From contig JAZNMQ010000072.1 of NCBI GenBank assembly GCA_045579745.1, positions 1-64,000 on the forward strand: a stretch of 64,000 nucleotides of DNA. Reading direction: 5' to 3'. Source of the stretch: Flemingiibacterium sp045579745 (GTDB lineage: Bacteria; Bacillota; Clostridia; Oscillospirales; CAG-272). Below are positions 39,031 through 48,330 of the stretch, piece by piece (the first letter of the stretch is position 1; the number at the start of each line of letters is the position of its first letter). The position numbers and the translations under genes are program-made. The notes beneath the pieces are model-generated. The model was not told where the DNA came from. It saw only the letters and a program-made list of their open reading frames with translations, and ran no database searches.

Positions 39031-39756
39031 ATGGATAACAGAATGATGGGAGTGGCGGATGTACCGCTTCTCGAGCTTCGCAATGTCGTGAAAACCTACG
39101 GCTCAAAGCGCGCGCTTGACGATATCAGCTTTACTGTCGGCAGAGGCGGTATTATCGGGCTGCTTGGACCGAACGGAAGCGGAAAAACCACTATACTGAA
39201 GCTCGCGTGCGGACTCCTTACCGCAAACAGCGGAGAGATTTTAATTGACGGAGAGCCGCCCTCTCCGAGAACAGCGGCGAAGATTGCGTATCTGCCCGAT
39301 AAAGACTGTCTGCCGGGGAGGTCGAGAATTTGCACGCTGATCGATTATTTTTCCGATTTCTATGAGGATTTCGACCGCGTTAAGGCTTACGAGATGATTT
39401 CTCGCCTTGAGATAAATCCGCGTGACCGTATGATTACACTCTCAAAGGGAACGCGCGAAAAGGTTCAGCTCATCCTTGTAATGAGCCGCCGCGCATCGCT
39501 TTATCTTCTTGATGAGCCGATCGGCGGAGTTGACCCTGCGGCAAGGGAATATATTTTGAATACCATTCTAAAAAACTACAGCGAAAACGGTTCGATTATC
39601 ATTTCAACTCATCTTATAAGCGAGGTTCAGTCTGTGCTTAATGATGTGATTTTCATAGCTGACGGAAAGGCTAAGCTGTGTGCGTCGGTCAGCGAACTTT
39701 GGGAGAAGCATCAAAAGACTGTTGATGAGTTGTTCAGAGAGGTATACAGATGCTGA
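39031..39756 (+). CDS. ABC transporter ATP-binding protein
   Basis: 241 aa from the ATG at 39031. I chose this over ATG 39019 (241 versus 245 aa) because the same GATT-AAT-ATGG context marks the etfA start after repeat copy 1. Walker A GPNGSGKTTIL near residue 46, signature-like LSKGTREKVQLI, Walker B LYLLDEPIGG and the H-loop STHLISEV are present. It is a CcmA/YtrB-type ATPase that pairs with the membrane protein encoded next, overlapping by 7 bp. Probably an export system for a small hydrophobic or peptide substrate. Confidence 0.9.
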   Translation: MDNRMMGVADVPLLELRNVVKTYGSKRALDDISFTVGRGGIIGLLGPNGSGKTTILKLACGLLTANSGEILIDGEPPSPRTAAKIAYLPDKDCLPGRSRICTLIDYFSDFYEDFDRVKAYEMISRLEINPRDRMITLSKGTREKVQLILVMSRRASLYLLDEPIGGVDPAAREYILNTILKNYSENGSIIISTHLISEVQSVLNDVIFIADGKAKLCASVSELWEKHQKTVDELFREVYRC

Positions 39757-40577
39757 GAACGCTTATAAAATATGAATTTCGTCAAACCTCAGCTCCAATG
39801 CTGATGCTCATGGCAGGGGTGCTTATTGTATCTGCCTTATCGAGATTCTGCATGATGCTTGAAGAACATTTTACATTTTTCATGGTGCCGTCAATTCTGA
39901 CAGCGAGTGCTTATTTATTGGGATTCCTTACGGTGAATCCGCTGATCAACGTTTTGATAATCCGCCGATTCTACACGAGCATGTACAGCGCCGAGGGCTA
40001 CATAACCCTGACGCTGCCGGTCGAAAGATGGAAGCACATTATATCAAAGCTGATCGTTTCTATGATTTGGTTGATAACGGGCGAGATCTTTATGATCGCA
40101 TCGGTTGGGATCGTAGAATCATGGCCGGTAATAATCGATGCCGTCATTGACATGCGTTCGTTTCACTTTGAGTATATGAACCAAGCTGTCGATTATCTCA
40201 ACGTGCCGGTTGCGCTTATTATAGCGGAGCTTGTGATAATAAACATAATCTCGCTTGCACAGAGCGTACTCGTTATATTTGCATCGATATCGATAGGTCA
40301 GCTTTTCAAAAAACACCGAATTTTTGGTGCCGTAGTCGGCTATCTGTTGATTTATAGCGTAAATCAACTTGTTATGAGCGGATATTATAGATTTGCCGAC
40401 ATTACGGTCGAAACGCTTGGCATAGGCTTCGGTGGATATATGCAAAAGCTCAGCGGTTTCGAATCCATGCAGCATCAGCTTTTGATGGTTACATATATTA
40501 TAATCCTTGCATTGATCACGCTCGTATGCTATTTAGTAACGAATTTTATCTTGAAAAAGGCTGTAAATCTGCAATAA
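39750..40577 (+). CDS. ABC transporter permease
   Basis: 275 aa with about six membrane segments (LMLMAGVLIVSALSRF, ILTASAYLLGFLTVNPLINVL, MIWLITGEIFMIASVGIV, VALIIAELVIINIISLAQSV, IFGAVVGYLLIYSVNQL, YIIILALITLVCYLVTNF). It is an ABC-2-like permease of the kind paired with YtrB/CcmA-like ATPases. It overlaps the ATPase gene by 7 bp, so the two form one transporter in the plasma membrane. The substrate is unknown. Confidence 0.8.
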   Translation: MLRTLIKYEFRQTSAPMLMLMAGVLIVSALSRFCMMLEEHFTFFMVPSILTASAYLLGFLTVNPLINVLIIRRFYTSMYSAEGYITLTLPVERWKHIISKLIVSMIWLITGEIFMIASVGIVESWPVIIDAVIDMRSFHFEYMNQAVDYLNVPVALIIAELVIINIISLAQSVLVIFASISIGQLFKKHRIFGAVVGYLLIYSVNQLVMSGYYRFADITVETLGIGFGGYMQKLSGFESMQHQLLMVTYIIILALITLVCYLVTNFILKKAVNLQ

Positions 40578-40656
40578 TTTTGAATAAATCCGCACCCATC
40601 CGTCAAGAATATTACCAAACCGATGAAATAAATTTTTGAAAGGTTGGTAATGTTTC

Positions 40657-41424
40657 ATGGAGAACAAAATAAAAAAGCGTTCGATCAACTCGGTTATTTA
40701 TCTTTTGCTTGCGGCGATGCTCGTAGGTGTGATTGGAGTTTCGGTCTACACAGTCGATTCCCGCAGAAAGCCGACGAATCCCGATGTGACCTCTGACGAC
40801 AGCACTTCGCTAGATTCTGACACAAGCACAAATGCACCCGACACGACCGAAAATGCACCAAAGGATTCAGGCGTGACGGATGATAAAGCAGAGTCTAAGA
40901 CTGATTCCGATTCTGACACACAAAAACAGACCGAGGCATCCAGCTCCACAAAGACTGATGTACCCGCTTCGGTGAATGTACACTATTTTGTCGAGCCTGC
41001 AAGCGGATTCGTTTCAAAGACGCATGAGCTTGACATTCCCGTCTACTCGCTGACGATGAACGATTATCGGGCACATGCCGGAATCGATATTCAGGCTCCG
41101 CTCGGCAGTGATGTTGTATCGGCTTCGAGCGGAAAGGTCTGCCGAATTCTAAACGACCCGCTTATGGGTAAAACTGTTACAATCGACCACGGCGATGGAA
41201 TTTATTCCACATATAAAAATTTAGCCGAGGAGCTTGCATTGGGAATTGAGGTCGGAGCGTCAGTTTCGATGGGGCAGGTTATCGGCTCAATCGGCGAAAG
41301 CGCGATTATTGAGATTGCCGAGAATCCACATCTTCACTTTGAGCTTGAGGTGAACGGCGAGCATGTTGACCCGCTTGAATATGTGACGGTGGCGAAAAGC
41401 TCTGACGATGAATTTGAATCGTAA
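40657..41424 (+). CDS. M23-family peptidase-like protein, SpoIIQ-like architecture
   Basis: 255 aa behind GAAAGGTTGG. One membrane segment (residues 13-31) is followed by a long S/T/D-rich linker (38-105) and a LytM/M23 domain (about 125-245). The zinc ligands look intact: H140 and D144 in YRAHAGIDI and H225-L-H227 in PHLHFEL. It would cleave peptide bridges in peptidoglycan outside the membrane. The short protein with one membrane helix and the VYSLTMNDYRAHAGIDI stretch resemble clostridial SpoIIQ, which works between mother cell and forespore. Sporulation is not otherwise shown in this window. Confidence 0.75.
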   Translation: MENKIKKRSINSVIYLLLAAMLVGVIGVSVYTVDSRRKPTNPDVTSDDSTSLDSDTSTNAPDTTENAPKDSGVTDDKAESKTDSDSDTQKQTEASSSTKTDVPASVNVHYFVEPASGFVSKTHELDIPVYSLTMNDYRAHAGIDIQAPLGSDVVSASSGKVCRILNDPLMGKTVTIDHGDGIYSTYKNLAEELALGIEVGASVSMGQVIGSIGESAIIEIAENPHLHFELEVNGEHVDPLEYVTVAKSSDDEFES

Positions 41425-41441
41425 ATAAAAGCAAACACATA

Positions 41442-41485
41442 AGGGACATCTGCCATATTTCAGGCGGATGTCCCTCTGTTTTATG
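41442..41485. terminator. Terminator between the M23 gene and aroK
   Basis: AGGGACATCTGCC (41442-41454) and GGCGGATGTCCCT (41463-41475), one mismatch, then CTGTTTT. Confidence 0.8.
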
Positions 41486-41518
41486 CAGCTAAATTCATTA
41501 TTCAGCCAATATGCGGAG

Positions 41519-42022
41519 CTATTGGCAGAACTTTTTTATATCACGGACAATTGCCGCGACGTTCGCTTCCGCATTGCCGCTGCACTCAATTACTAAATCG
41601 GCGTATTTTTCGTAAAGCGGTGCACGCTCGTCGAATACATCCTTTAAAGTCATGCCTTTGCCGATGGCGATGCCTCGTGTATTTATGTTGTTGATGCGTC
41701 GCTCGATTTCGCTGAACGGAAGCTTCAGAAATACACAGCTTCCGCTTTTCTTTAAGAATGTCATGGCGCGCTCGCTGTAGACTGCGCTTCCGCCCGTTGC
41801 GATAACGGAACGGCTCGTGTTGACCTCAAGCAGGGCACGCTCCTCGATCTCTTTAAATGCTTCGATGCCGTCTGAATTGATTATATCCTGAAGTAATCTC
41901 CCCTCACGGCTTTGTATGATGAGATCGGTGTCGATAAACTGATAGCCAAGCGTTTTTGCAAGAAGCACACCGATCGTGCTTTTGCCGCAGCCTGCCATTC
42001 CGATAAGGATTATATTTTTCAT
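41519..42022 (-). CDS. aroK: Shikimate kinase
   Basis: 167 aa. P-loop GMAGCGKSTIG at residues 8-18, the shikimate-binding DTDLII near 33, and ATGGSAVYSERAM around 75-88. It phosphorylates shikimate at the 3-hydroxyl in the pathway to aromatic amino acids. Single gene on the minus strand with its own promoter (42055-42083). The expected second conserved RxxxY (ERAPLYEKYADLVI) is present near residue 130. The ribosome site is poor. Confidence 0.9.
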   Translation of the reverse strand: MKNIILIGMAGCGKSTIGVLLAKTLGYQFIDTDLIIQSREGRLLQDIINSDGIEAFKEIEERALLEVNTSRSVIATGGSAVYSERAMTFLKKSGSCVFLKLPFSEIERRINNINTRGIAIGKGMTLKDVFDERAPLYEKYADLVIECSGNAEANVAAIVRDIKKFCQ

Positions 42023-42054
42023 GTTGTTAGCTCCGAGTTGTTATTTATATCCCA

Positions 42055-42083
42055 ATTATACAATGAGGGGCTTTTTTTGTCAA
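42055..42083 (-). promoter_or_regulatory. Promoter of aroK
   Basis: On the minus strand, TTGACA (complement of 42078-42083), 17-bp spacer, TATAAT (42055-42060). Confidence 0.75.
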
Positions 42084-42103
42084 GTAAGGGGTCAGGATGA
42101 AAA

Positions 42104-42147
42104 TTAACAAAATATAGCTTGTTAAATACATTTGGGCGTAGTATAAT
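42104..42147 (+). promoter_or_regulatory. Promoter of fabV with overlapping palindrome
   Basis: TTGTTA (42119-42124), 17-bp spacer, TATAAT (42142-42147). A perfect inverted repeat TTAACAA (42104-42110) / TTGTTAA (42119-42125) covers the -35 box and may be a repressor site. Confidence 0.6.
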
Positions 42148-42192
42148 ATACTTTGAATATTCATTCGAGTTTAAACTATAGGAGATACATTA

Positions 42193-43377
42193 ATGATAAT
42201 CGAGCCTAAAACGAGAGGATTCATCTGCACGACTGCGCATCCTGTCGGATGCGATGAAAATGTTCGCAGAATGATTAAATATACACTTGAAAATAAATCG
42301 GATGCTAACCTGCCAAAAAAGGTGCTTGTCATCGGAAGCTCTACGGGATACGGTCTTGCGAGCCGTATTGCCGCCGCATTCGGCGGAGGCGCTTCAACTA
42401 TAGGCGTTGCGTTCGAAAAACCTGCAAGCGGTGCAAGATGCGCTTCGACAGGCTGGTACAATACAGCCGCATTTGACAAATATGCCTGCGCACACGGACT
42501 TTACAGCGCGAACATTATGGGCGACGCTTATTCGGATGCGGTAAAGGAAGCTGTTTGCGAGCTCATCAAGCGCGACCTTGGCAAGATTGATATGCTTGTT
42601 TATTCGCTTGCCGCACCTCGCCGCACTATGCCCGACGGTACAACGGTTTCGTCTGTTCTGAAGCCTGTTGGGGCACCTTATAGCGGAAAAAGCGTAGACC
42701 TCAAAACAAAGGAAATTTCCGAGGTATCGCTGTTGCCTGCAAACGACTCCGAAATAGAAAACACAATCCACGTCATGGGCGGCGAGGATTGGCAGGCATG
42801 GATAGATAAGCTTGCGGCAGAGGGACTGCTTGAAAAGGAATTTACCACGGTGGCTTACAGCTATGTCGGCCCGTCGCTTACTCACGCAATTTACAAGGAT
42901 GGCACAATAGGAAAGGCAAAGGATCACCTTGCACTAACTGCCCAAAGGTTATCATCCGAGCATGGCATTCGCGCTCTCATTTCGGTAAACAAAGCGCTTG
43001 TTACACAATCGAGCGCGGCTATACCCGTGGTTCCGCTTTACATTTCCATCCTTTTTAAAAAGATGAAAGCGCTCGGTACGCATGAGGGCGTGATTGAGCA
43101 AATGGTTCGCATGATGAAAAAGCTCTATAGCGGAAACACAGAGCTTGATCCTGCAGGAATGCTCCGAATGGACGACTACGAGATGGAGCCAACTCTCCAA
43201 GCGGAAATTTCCGAGCTTTGGGATACTCTTACGAGCGAAAACGTATCGGAATATGCCGATTTCGAGGAATATGATCGCGAATTTTTAAAGCTGTTCGGAT
43301 TCATGGTGGACGGGGTCGATTATTTGGCAGATGTCGATCCGGATGTAACGATCGGCAATCTTGCCATAGTGAATTGA
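42193..43377 (+). CDS. fabV: Trans-2-enoyl-CoA/ACP reductase (FabV/Ter)
   Basis: 394 aa, the family length of about 400. It starts with IIEPKTRGFICTTAHPVGC. The NADH-binding segment is VLVIGSSTGYGLASRIAAAF (residues 43-62), and the active-site region YSYVGPSLTHAIYKDGTIGKAK (Tyr-x8-Lys spacing as in FabV) follows at about 228. It reduces the enoyl double bond in fatty-acid synthesis, or crotonyl-CoA in butyrate-type fermentation. It precedes an acyltransferase-like gene by 1 bp and a membrane protein, so a lipid or ester product is possible. Confidence 0.9.
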   Translation: MIIEPKTRGFICTTAHPVGCDENVRRMIKYTLENKSDANLPKKVLVIGSSTGYGLASRIAAAFGGGASTIGVAFEKPASGARCASTGWYNTAAFDKYACAHGLYSANIMGDAYSDAVKEAVCELIKRDLGKIDMLVYSLAAPRRTMPDGTTVSSVLKPVGAPYSGKSVDLKTKEISEVSLLPANDSEIENTIHVMGGEDWQAWIDKLAAEGLLEKEFTTVAYSYVGPSLTHAIYKDGTIGKAKDHLALTAQRLSSEHGIRALISVNKALVTQSSAAIPVVPLYISILFKKMKALGTHEGVIEQMVRMMKKLYSGNTELDPAGMLRMDDYEMEPTLQAEISELWDTLTSENVSEYADFEEYDREFLKLFGFMVDGVDYLADVDPDVTIGNLAIVN

Positions 43378-43378
43378 T

Positions 43379-44704
43379 ATGCCGCGACGCAGACGCGCCG
43401 CACATTGCGGCATTGATGAGAGTTATTGGGACAGGCTTGACAACGCGGCGAAGATTATTCCTGCGATTACGACAAGCCGTTCCCCTAACGTATTCCGAAT
43501 AACGGCGGTGCTTTCGGAGCTTGTTGAGCCTGACGTTTTGCAGGCGGCTACCGAAAAAGCCCTTTCGATTATGCCGTCGTTCGCTCTGAAGCTCAACCGA
43601 GGCTTGTTTTGGTACTATTTTGATACAAACAGCGAAAAGCCGATCGTCAGAGAGGAAAAGGGCTATCCCTGCGCACCTATTTATAAGGCGTCCGAAAAAG
43701 GCTTTCTTTTCAGGGTGCTCTACTATAAGAAGCGCATCAGCCTTGAGATTTATCATGCGCTTTCGGATGGAATGGGAGCGGCGAATTTCGCTAAACTAAT
43801 CGTATACTGCTATTTTAATATCAAGAACGGAAAAGATGTTCCTGAGGAGTATATACGACGCGAGGTAGAAATAATTACGCGCGATTTCGACGAGGATAGC
43901 TTTGTCAGAAGCTTTGATGACCCCTCGCTCAACCTCAAGGGGACTGCGAAGGAGAAAATGCCCGAGGCATTTCTGATGAACGGTTATCGCTTTGACGGAA
44001 CAAGGCTCGGCGTGCTGACGGCTCTTATACCGATGGACGAGCTGAGGGCGCTTGCAAAAAGTCACCGAGCTACGATGTCGGAATACCTCAGCGCACTGAT
44101 AATATGGTCGATTTTCAACACATCGTACCGTCGCTCAAACTTCCAAAAGCCCATCGTCGTCAGTATTCCCGTCAATCTTCGCGGCATGTTTGATTCGGCG
44201 ACGCTTCGCAACTTTTTCGGTCATATGTATGTTTCTGTTCTGCCGAAACGCGGCGAGGATTTTGACTCGATTCTGCAGAAAACAAAGGCTGAGTTCAAGA
44301 AATCGCTTAAACGCGAGTATTTTGAACGGCAGATCGCCGACCATGTTGCCATAGAGAGGATCCCGGGTGTTGGATTCGTACCAATATTTATTAAGAATCT
44401 CATAATGCGGCATTCGTTCAAAAAAGCCGCAAAGCTATATACGGTTACCTTTTCAAATCTCGGGCAGGTGATCCTGCCGTCAATGATTGAGGATAACGTA
44501 GAAAGATTTGAGCTTGTTATCGGCGCGTCAGAATCTCACCCCAAAAAGGTCGCACTATGCTCGTTTGGCAATCAGCTGTCGTTGATCTTTTCATCGACGA
44601 TTGAGGATAATTCGCTTGAGCGGTTTATGATCGGCTTCCTCGCGGAGCAGGGGATCGGGATTTCCGTTTCATCGAACGAAACGCCTGAGCCGAAAAGAAA
44701 ATAA
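43379..44704 (+). CDS. Condensation-superfamily acyltransferase (alcohol acetyltransferase-like)
   Basis: 441 aa, starting one base after the fabV stop, with no clear ribosome site of its own, so coupling is likely. The HALSDG motif at residues 126-131 (H126, D130) corresponds to the HxxxDG active site of the CoA-dependent acyltransferase/condensation fold. The later IPVNLRGMFDSATLRNFFGH matches the second conserved region of the alcohol acetyltransferase and wax-ester-like branch. It may transfer an acyl group to an alcohol or lipid. The donor could be supplied by FabV. The true substrate is unknown. Confidence 0.75.
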   Translation: MPRRRRAAHCGIDESYWDRLDNAAKIIPAITTSRSPNVFRITAVLSELVEPDVLQAATEKALSIMPSFALKLNRGLFWYYFDTNSEKPIVREEKGYPCAPIYKASEKGFLFRVLYYKKRISLEIYHALSDGMGAANFAKLIVYCYFNIKNGKDVPEEYIRREVEIITRDFDEDSFVRSFDDPSLNLKGTAKEKMPEAFLMNGYRFDGTRLGVLTALIPMDELRALAKSHRATMSEYLSALIIWSIFNTSYRRSNFQKPIVVSIPVNLRGMFDSATLRNFFGHMYVSVLPKRGEDFDSILQKTKAEFKKSLKREYFERQIADHVAIERIPGVGFVPIFIKNLIMRHSFKKAAKLYTVTFSNLGQVILPSMIEDNVERFELVIGASESHPKKVALCSFGNQLSLIFSSTIEDNSLERFMIGFLAEQGIGISVSSNETPEPKRK

Positions 44705-44725
44705 ATTTACAGAAAGGAGAATTCG

Positions 44726-45388
44726 ATGAGGTACTGTCGTAACTGCAAGGTAAAGCTTACAAATGACCTTGAATACTGCCCGCTCTGCGATATGGAAACC
44801 GATCTGACGGATGATAATTTCGAGGACGACTATCCTTATGTAAAGAGCCGCTTTTCGCGCAGATTTCTGCTGAAAATGATTACGTTCTCATCGTTTCTTC
44901 TGCTCGCAACAAGCTTGCTCGTTGACCATCTCGTGCCCACGGGAAATCCTTGGGCGTTCATAACGGTCGGAGCAATTCTCTATGCGTGGATCACCGCTAT
45001 GGGGGTACTGAAAAGCACCCCGAATCCGGCTTCGATAATGCTCAGCCAGGTCTTCACTGTCAGCGGACTGACCGTTCTTATTGATTTTTTGACGGGCTGG
45101 TATCGGTGGTCGTTCAACTATGTAATTCCATCGCTCATAATTGCCGCGGCGATTGCCATTACACTTATGATGGTGATAAAACCGCATAAATACCGTGCAT
45201 ACACGATTTATCAGCTGATAATTGCAATTCTCGGCGTTGTATCGCTGCTTTTGTGGGTGTTCGATTTTTCTCAGATCGAATGGATGGTGATCGCATCGTC
45301 GGGAGTTTCGCTTTTATGCTTCATCACGATGCTCGTTTTCTCAAACCGCAAAACAAGGAACGAGCTTGTAAAACGCTTCCACATCTGA
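44726..45388 (+). CDS. DUF6320-family zinc-ribbon membrane protein
   Basis: 220 aa behind AAAGGAG. The N-terminus is a zinc ribbon (YCRNCKVKL and YCPLCDME). Six hydrophobic segments follow from about residue 48 (LLKMITFSSFLLLATSLL to VIASSGVSLLCFITMLVF). Family members (DUF6320) often lie next to condensation-type acyltransferases, as here, 21 bp downstream. The role is unknown; a membrane partner of the acyltransferase is a reasonable guess. Confidence 0.75.
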   Translation: MRYCRNCKVKLTNDLEYCPLCDMETDLTDDNFEDDYPYVKSRFSRRFLLKMITFSSFLLLATSLLVDHLVPTGNPWAFITVGAILYAWITAMGVLKSTPNPASIMLSQVFTVSGLTVLIDFLTGWYRWSFNYVIPSLIIAAAIAITLMMVIKPHKYRAYTIYQLIIAILGVVSLLLWVFDFSQIEWMVIASSGVSLLCFITMLVFSNRKTRNELVKRFHI

Positions 45389-45453
45389 GGCTTCTTTTGC
45401 AAATTTATGCAGAATACTGCTAAAAATATTATATTATACAAGGAGAACAAACT

Positions 45454-45930
45454 ATGGTACAAATCGAAATGGAAGACGGCGGAATTATCAAAATTCAGCT
45501 CTATCCCGCTGTCGCACCGATCACATGCGCAAACTTTGAAAAGCTTGTCAAGGAGGGCTTTTACGACGGAATCATTTTCCATCGCGTAATCTCCGGCTTT
45601 ATGATTCAGGGCGGCGACCCGTCCGGAACAGGCATGGGCGGCTCTAAGGAAACCATCAAGGGCGAGTTTAAAACCAACGGTGTTACCAACAATCTGAGTC
45701 ACACCCGCGGAACCATCTCTATGGCACGCACTCAGATCAAGGACAGCGCAAGCTCTCAGTTCTTCATCTGCCATGCAGATGCGACATTCCTTGACGGTGA
45801 ATACGCGGCGTTCGGATGCGTAACCGAGGGAATGGAGGTCGTTGACCGCATTGCATCTGTAAAGACTGACCTTCGCGACAAGCCGTTGACCGAAATGAAG
45901 ATGAAAAAGGTTATCTGGATCGACGATTAA
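45454..45930 (+). CDS. Peptidyl-prolyl cis-trans isomerase, cyclophilin type
   Basis: 158 aa behind AAGGAGAAC. Typical cyclophilin: VAPITCANFEKLV, the catalytic FHRVISGFMIQGGDP around residues 45-60, and SQFFICHADATFLDGEYAAFG. There is no signal peptide, so it acts in the cytoplasm, speeding proline isomerisation during folding. Single gene. Confidence 0.95.
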   Translation: MVQIEMEDGGIIKIQLYPAVAPITCANFEKLVKEGFYDGIIFHRVISGFMIQGGDPSGTGMGGSKETIKGEFKTNGVTNNLSHTRGTISMARTQIKDSASSQFFICHADATFLDGEYAAFGCVTEGMEVVDRIASVKTDLRDKPLTEMKMKKVIWIDD

Positions 45931-46043
45931 CGCTCGCCTACTTAAATTTTTGCAGAAAATCTCATAAGACAGTACCGCATGATTCTAGCGGCGCAGATGT
46001 TCCATCAAGGCGTCAGCCGTGAATTTTGAGTAATGCCTTAAAT

Positions 46044-46076
46044 GACCGCAGGATAAATTGTTCTGCGGTCGATTTT
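46044..46076 (+). terminator. Terminator after the cyclophilin gene
   Basis: GACCGCAG (46044-46051) and CTGCGGTC (46063-46070), then GATTTTT. Confidence 0.75.
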
Positions 46077-46228
46077 TCCTTGAAATACGCATATTATTGC
46101 AGTTTACATAAAATACATATAAATACAACGATTTGTTCACATGAATGCGCTATAATAATTATACAGTCTTATGACTGCGTGTGAGAGTTAAAAGACTGCA
46201 CACAATATTAAATGATGGAGGATTGCTT

Positions 46229-47221
46229 ATGAACAACTTCTCGCAAGACGGCAGAATTTTTTATACCGATAAAAGTAAAAAACCGCCGCTTAACTTTAAA
46301 AAGATAAAAAATATCATAATTATCGCAGTAGCTGCGATAATCGTGCTCTCGCTGCTTTCGACCTGCTGGTATACAGTCGATGAAAAGCAGCAGGCGGTCG
46401 TTACGACATTTGGAAAGGTAACTGATGTAACCGACGCGGGTATTCATTTTAAGCTGCCGTTCGGTATTCAGCTGGTAGACCTTGTTGATGTAAATGTATA
46501 TCAGAAGATCGAACTCGGCTATCGCACCAATTCAAAGACAGACAGCTACGATGTTATCGAAAAGGAATCAAAGATGATCACGGGCGACTACAACATTGTT
46601 AATGTTGATTTCTTCGTCGAATTTAAGGTTTCCGACCCCGTGAAGTATCTGTACAATTCGCGCATGCCCGAATCGATTTTGAAGAATCTCATTCAAAGTC
46701 AGATTCGCGCGGTTGTCGGTTCTGCGACTGTCGACCAGGTATTGACAGACGGTAAAACCGATATCCAGATTCGCGTAAAGCAGCTCGTTTCTGAAATTCT
46801 TGAGGAATATGATATCGGACTCACATTGACCGATATCAAGATTCAGGACTCCGAGCCGCCTACAATTTCGGTAATTGAAGCGTTCAAGGCGGTTGAAACC
46901 GCAAAGCAGGGCGCTGAAACTGCAATAAACCAGGCTAAGGCATATTCGAACTCAGAGCTTCCCAAGGCGCAGGCTGAGGCTGACCAGCTCATTCAGAACG
47001 CTGAATACTTAAAGCAAAACCGTATCAATGAGGCTGTAAAGCAGGTTGCACGCTTTGAAGCAATGTACGACGAATATTCGAAGGATCCCGAGATCACCCG
47101 AATCCGTATGTACTACGAAATGATCGAGCAGGCTCTTCCGGGCGTTACTCTTTATATCGACGGAAGTGACGGAACAACCGAAAAGCTGCTTCCCCTCGAT
47201 GATTTCGCAAATACGAAATAA
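46229..47221 (+). CDS. hflK: HflK-like SPFH/band 7 membrane protein
   Basis: 330 aa from the ATG at 46229, which has TGGAGGATTG upstream. One membrane segment (IKNIIIIAVAAIIVLSLL, about residues 27-46) precedes the band-7 domain, with VDEKQQAVVTTFGKVTDV and AGIHFKLPFGIQ and a coiled-coil tail (AETAINQAKAYSNSELPKAQ). HflK and HflC form a large cage around the FtsH protease and limit membrane-protein turnover. hflC follows 23 bp downstream. A -10 box TATAAT at 46151-46156 lacks a clear -35. Confidence 0.9.
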   Translation: MNNFSQDGRIFYTDKSKKPPLNFKKIKNIIIIAVAAIIVLSLLSTCWYTVDEKQQAVVTTFGKVTDVTDAGIHFKLPFGIQLVDLVDVNVYQKIELGYRTNSKTDSYDVIEKESKMITGDYNIVNVDFFVEFKVSDPVKYLYNSRMPESILKNLIQSQIRAVVGSATVDQVLTDGKTDIQIRVKQLVSEILEEYDIGLTLTDIKIQDSEPPTISVIEAFKAVETAKQGAETAINQAKAYSNSELPKAQAEADQLIQNAEYLKQNRINEAVKQVARFEAMYDEYSKDPEITRIRMYYEMIEQALPGVTLYIDGSDGTTEKLLPLDDFANTK

Positions 47222-47244
47222 CTTGACGAAAGGAGATTATTCAA

Positions 47245-48120
47245 ATGAAAAAAGGTTTAATAATAGTCGGCGCGATACTTGTGCTTTTGATAATTGTCGC
47301 ATTTAATGCCTGCTATACGGTTGCTGAAAATGAATATGTATGCGTAATGCGCTTCTCTGAAATCGTCGATGTTGTTGACAACGCAGGTATGCATTTCAAG
47401 GTTCCCTTTATCGATGACACCCGCAAATTCCCGAAAACAACGCTTATATACGATATTCCGCCGTCTGAGGTGCTCACATCGGATAAGAAGAATATGACGG
47501 TTGACAGCTACATTATCTGGAGAATCGCTGACCCCCGTACATTCTACCGTACGCTCGGCACTACGGGCGAGGCTGAGGCTCGTCTGAATGCAGTTACATA
47601 CAACGCACTCAAAAATCTGATGGGTACATTAAAGCAGGACGACATCATCAATACCGAGGATGCTTCAGGCAGAAACGATATCTATTCAGGCATTACGACC
47701 GAGGTTTCGGAGCTTTGCGCGACCTACGGTATCGATGTTATGGATGTCAGAATCAAACGCTTTGACCTCGCACAGAGTAACGAGGATGCCGTTTACGACC
47801 GCATGATCTCTGACCGTAATCAGATCGCCGAGAAGTACACTGCTGACGGTGAATACGAGGCTTCGATCATTCGAAATGATGTTGACAAGCAGGTAAATAT
47901 CATCGTTTCCAACGCGGAAGCTCAAGCCGCACGACTCGTTGCAGAAGGCGAGCAGGAGTATATGCGTCTGCTTGCCGAAGCCTACAACACGAGCGACAAG
48001 AAGGACTTTTACGAGTTCACGCGTGCGCTCGATGCTCTGAAGGCATCTCTCACAGGAGAAGACAAGGTCGTTATTCTTGATGGCGACTCTAAGCTCGGAC
48101 AAATTTTGATGAAGCCGTAA
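47245..48120 (+). CDS. hflC: HflC-like SPFH/band 7 membrane protein
   Basis: 291 aa behind AAAGGAGAT. An N-terminal membrane segment (LIIVGAILVLLIIVAFNAC) is followed by the band-7 domain (ENEYVCVMRFSEIVDVV, AGMHFKVPFIDD) and the family's DVRIKRFDL and MISDRNQIAEKY. It is the partner of HflK and closes the operon; a strong terminator lies at 48135-48180. Confidence 0.9.
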   Translation: MKKGLIIVGAILVLLIIVAFNACYTVAENEYVCVMRFSEIVDVVDNAGMHFKVPFIDDTRKFPKTTLIYDIPPSEVLTSDKKNMTVDSYIIWRIADPRTFYRTLGTTGEAEARLNAVTYNALKNLMGTLKQDDIINTEDASGRNDIYSGITTEVSELCATYGIDVMDVRIKRFDLAQSNEDAVYDRMISDRNQIAEKYTADGEYEASIIRNDVDKQVNIIVSNAEAQAARLVAEGEQEYMRLLAEAYNTSDKKDFYEFTRALDALKASLTGEDKVVILDGDSKLGQILMKP

Positions 48121-48134
48121 AATACGGTTTTAGT

Positions 48135-48180
48135 GGACTGCCGCACCGCCCAAAAGCGTGGATGCGGCAGTCCTTTTTGC
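48135..48180 (+). terminator. Terminator after hflC
   Basis: GGACTGCCGCA (48135-48145) and TGCGGCAGTCC (48163-48173), a perfect 11-bp stem, then TTTTTG. Confidence 0.9.
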
Positions 48181-48330
48181 ATCGGAAATTTGAGGATGGC
48201 AAAATTTTAGGGGTTTCATTTTGAGCCTTAACCGCTTATAATATTAATAAGCAACAATCATAATGCGAAACTATATCTACGCGAAACCGTCGCGAATCTC
48301 ATTTCGCATGCAGAAAGGACACAGCTCAAA

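Noticed and set aside
14325..39083. Minus-strand frames at 14325-14603 and 38898-39083 sharing an NRCYKxxKATKP peptide.
   Set aside because: They overlap repeat copies 1 and 2, where the DNA constraint is on hairpin stems. They extend into the antisense of neighbouring genes and have no ribosome site.
48200..48330. A promoter for the MecA-like gene around TATAAT at 48237-48242.
   Set aside because: The -10 box is good but nothing like a -35 lies 16-18 bases upstream, so I did not list it as a promoter.
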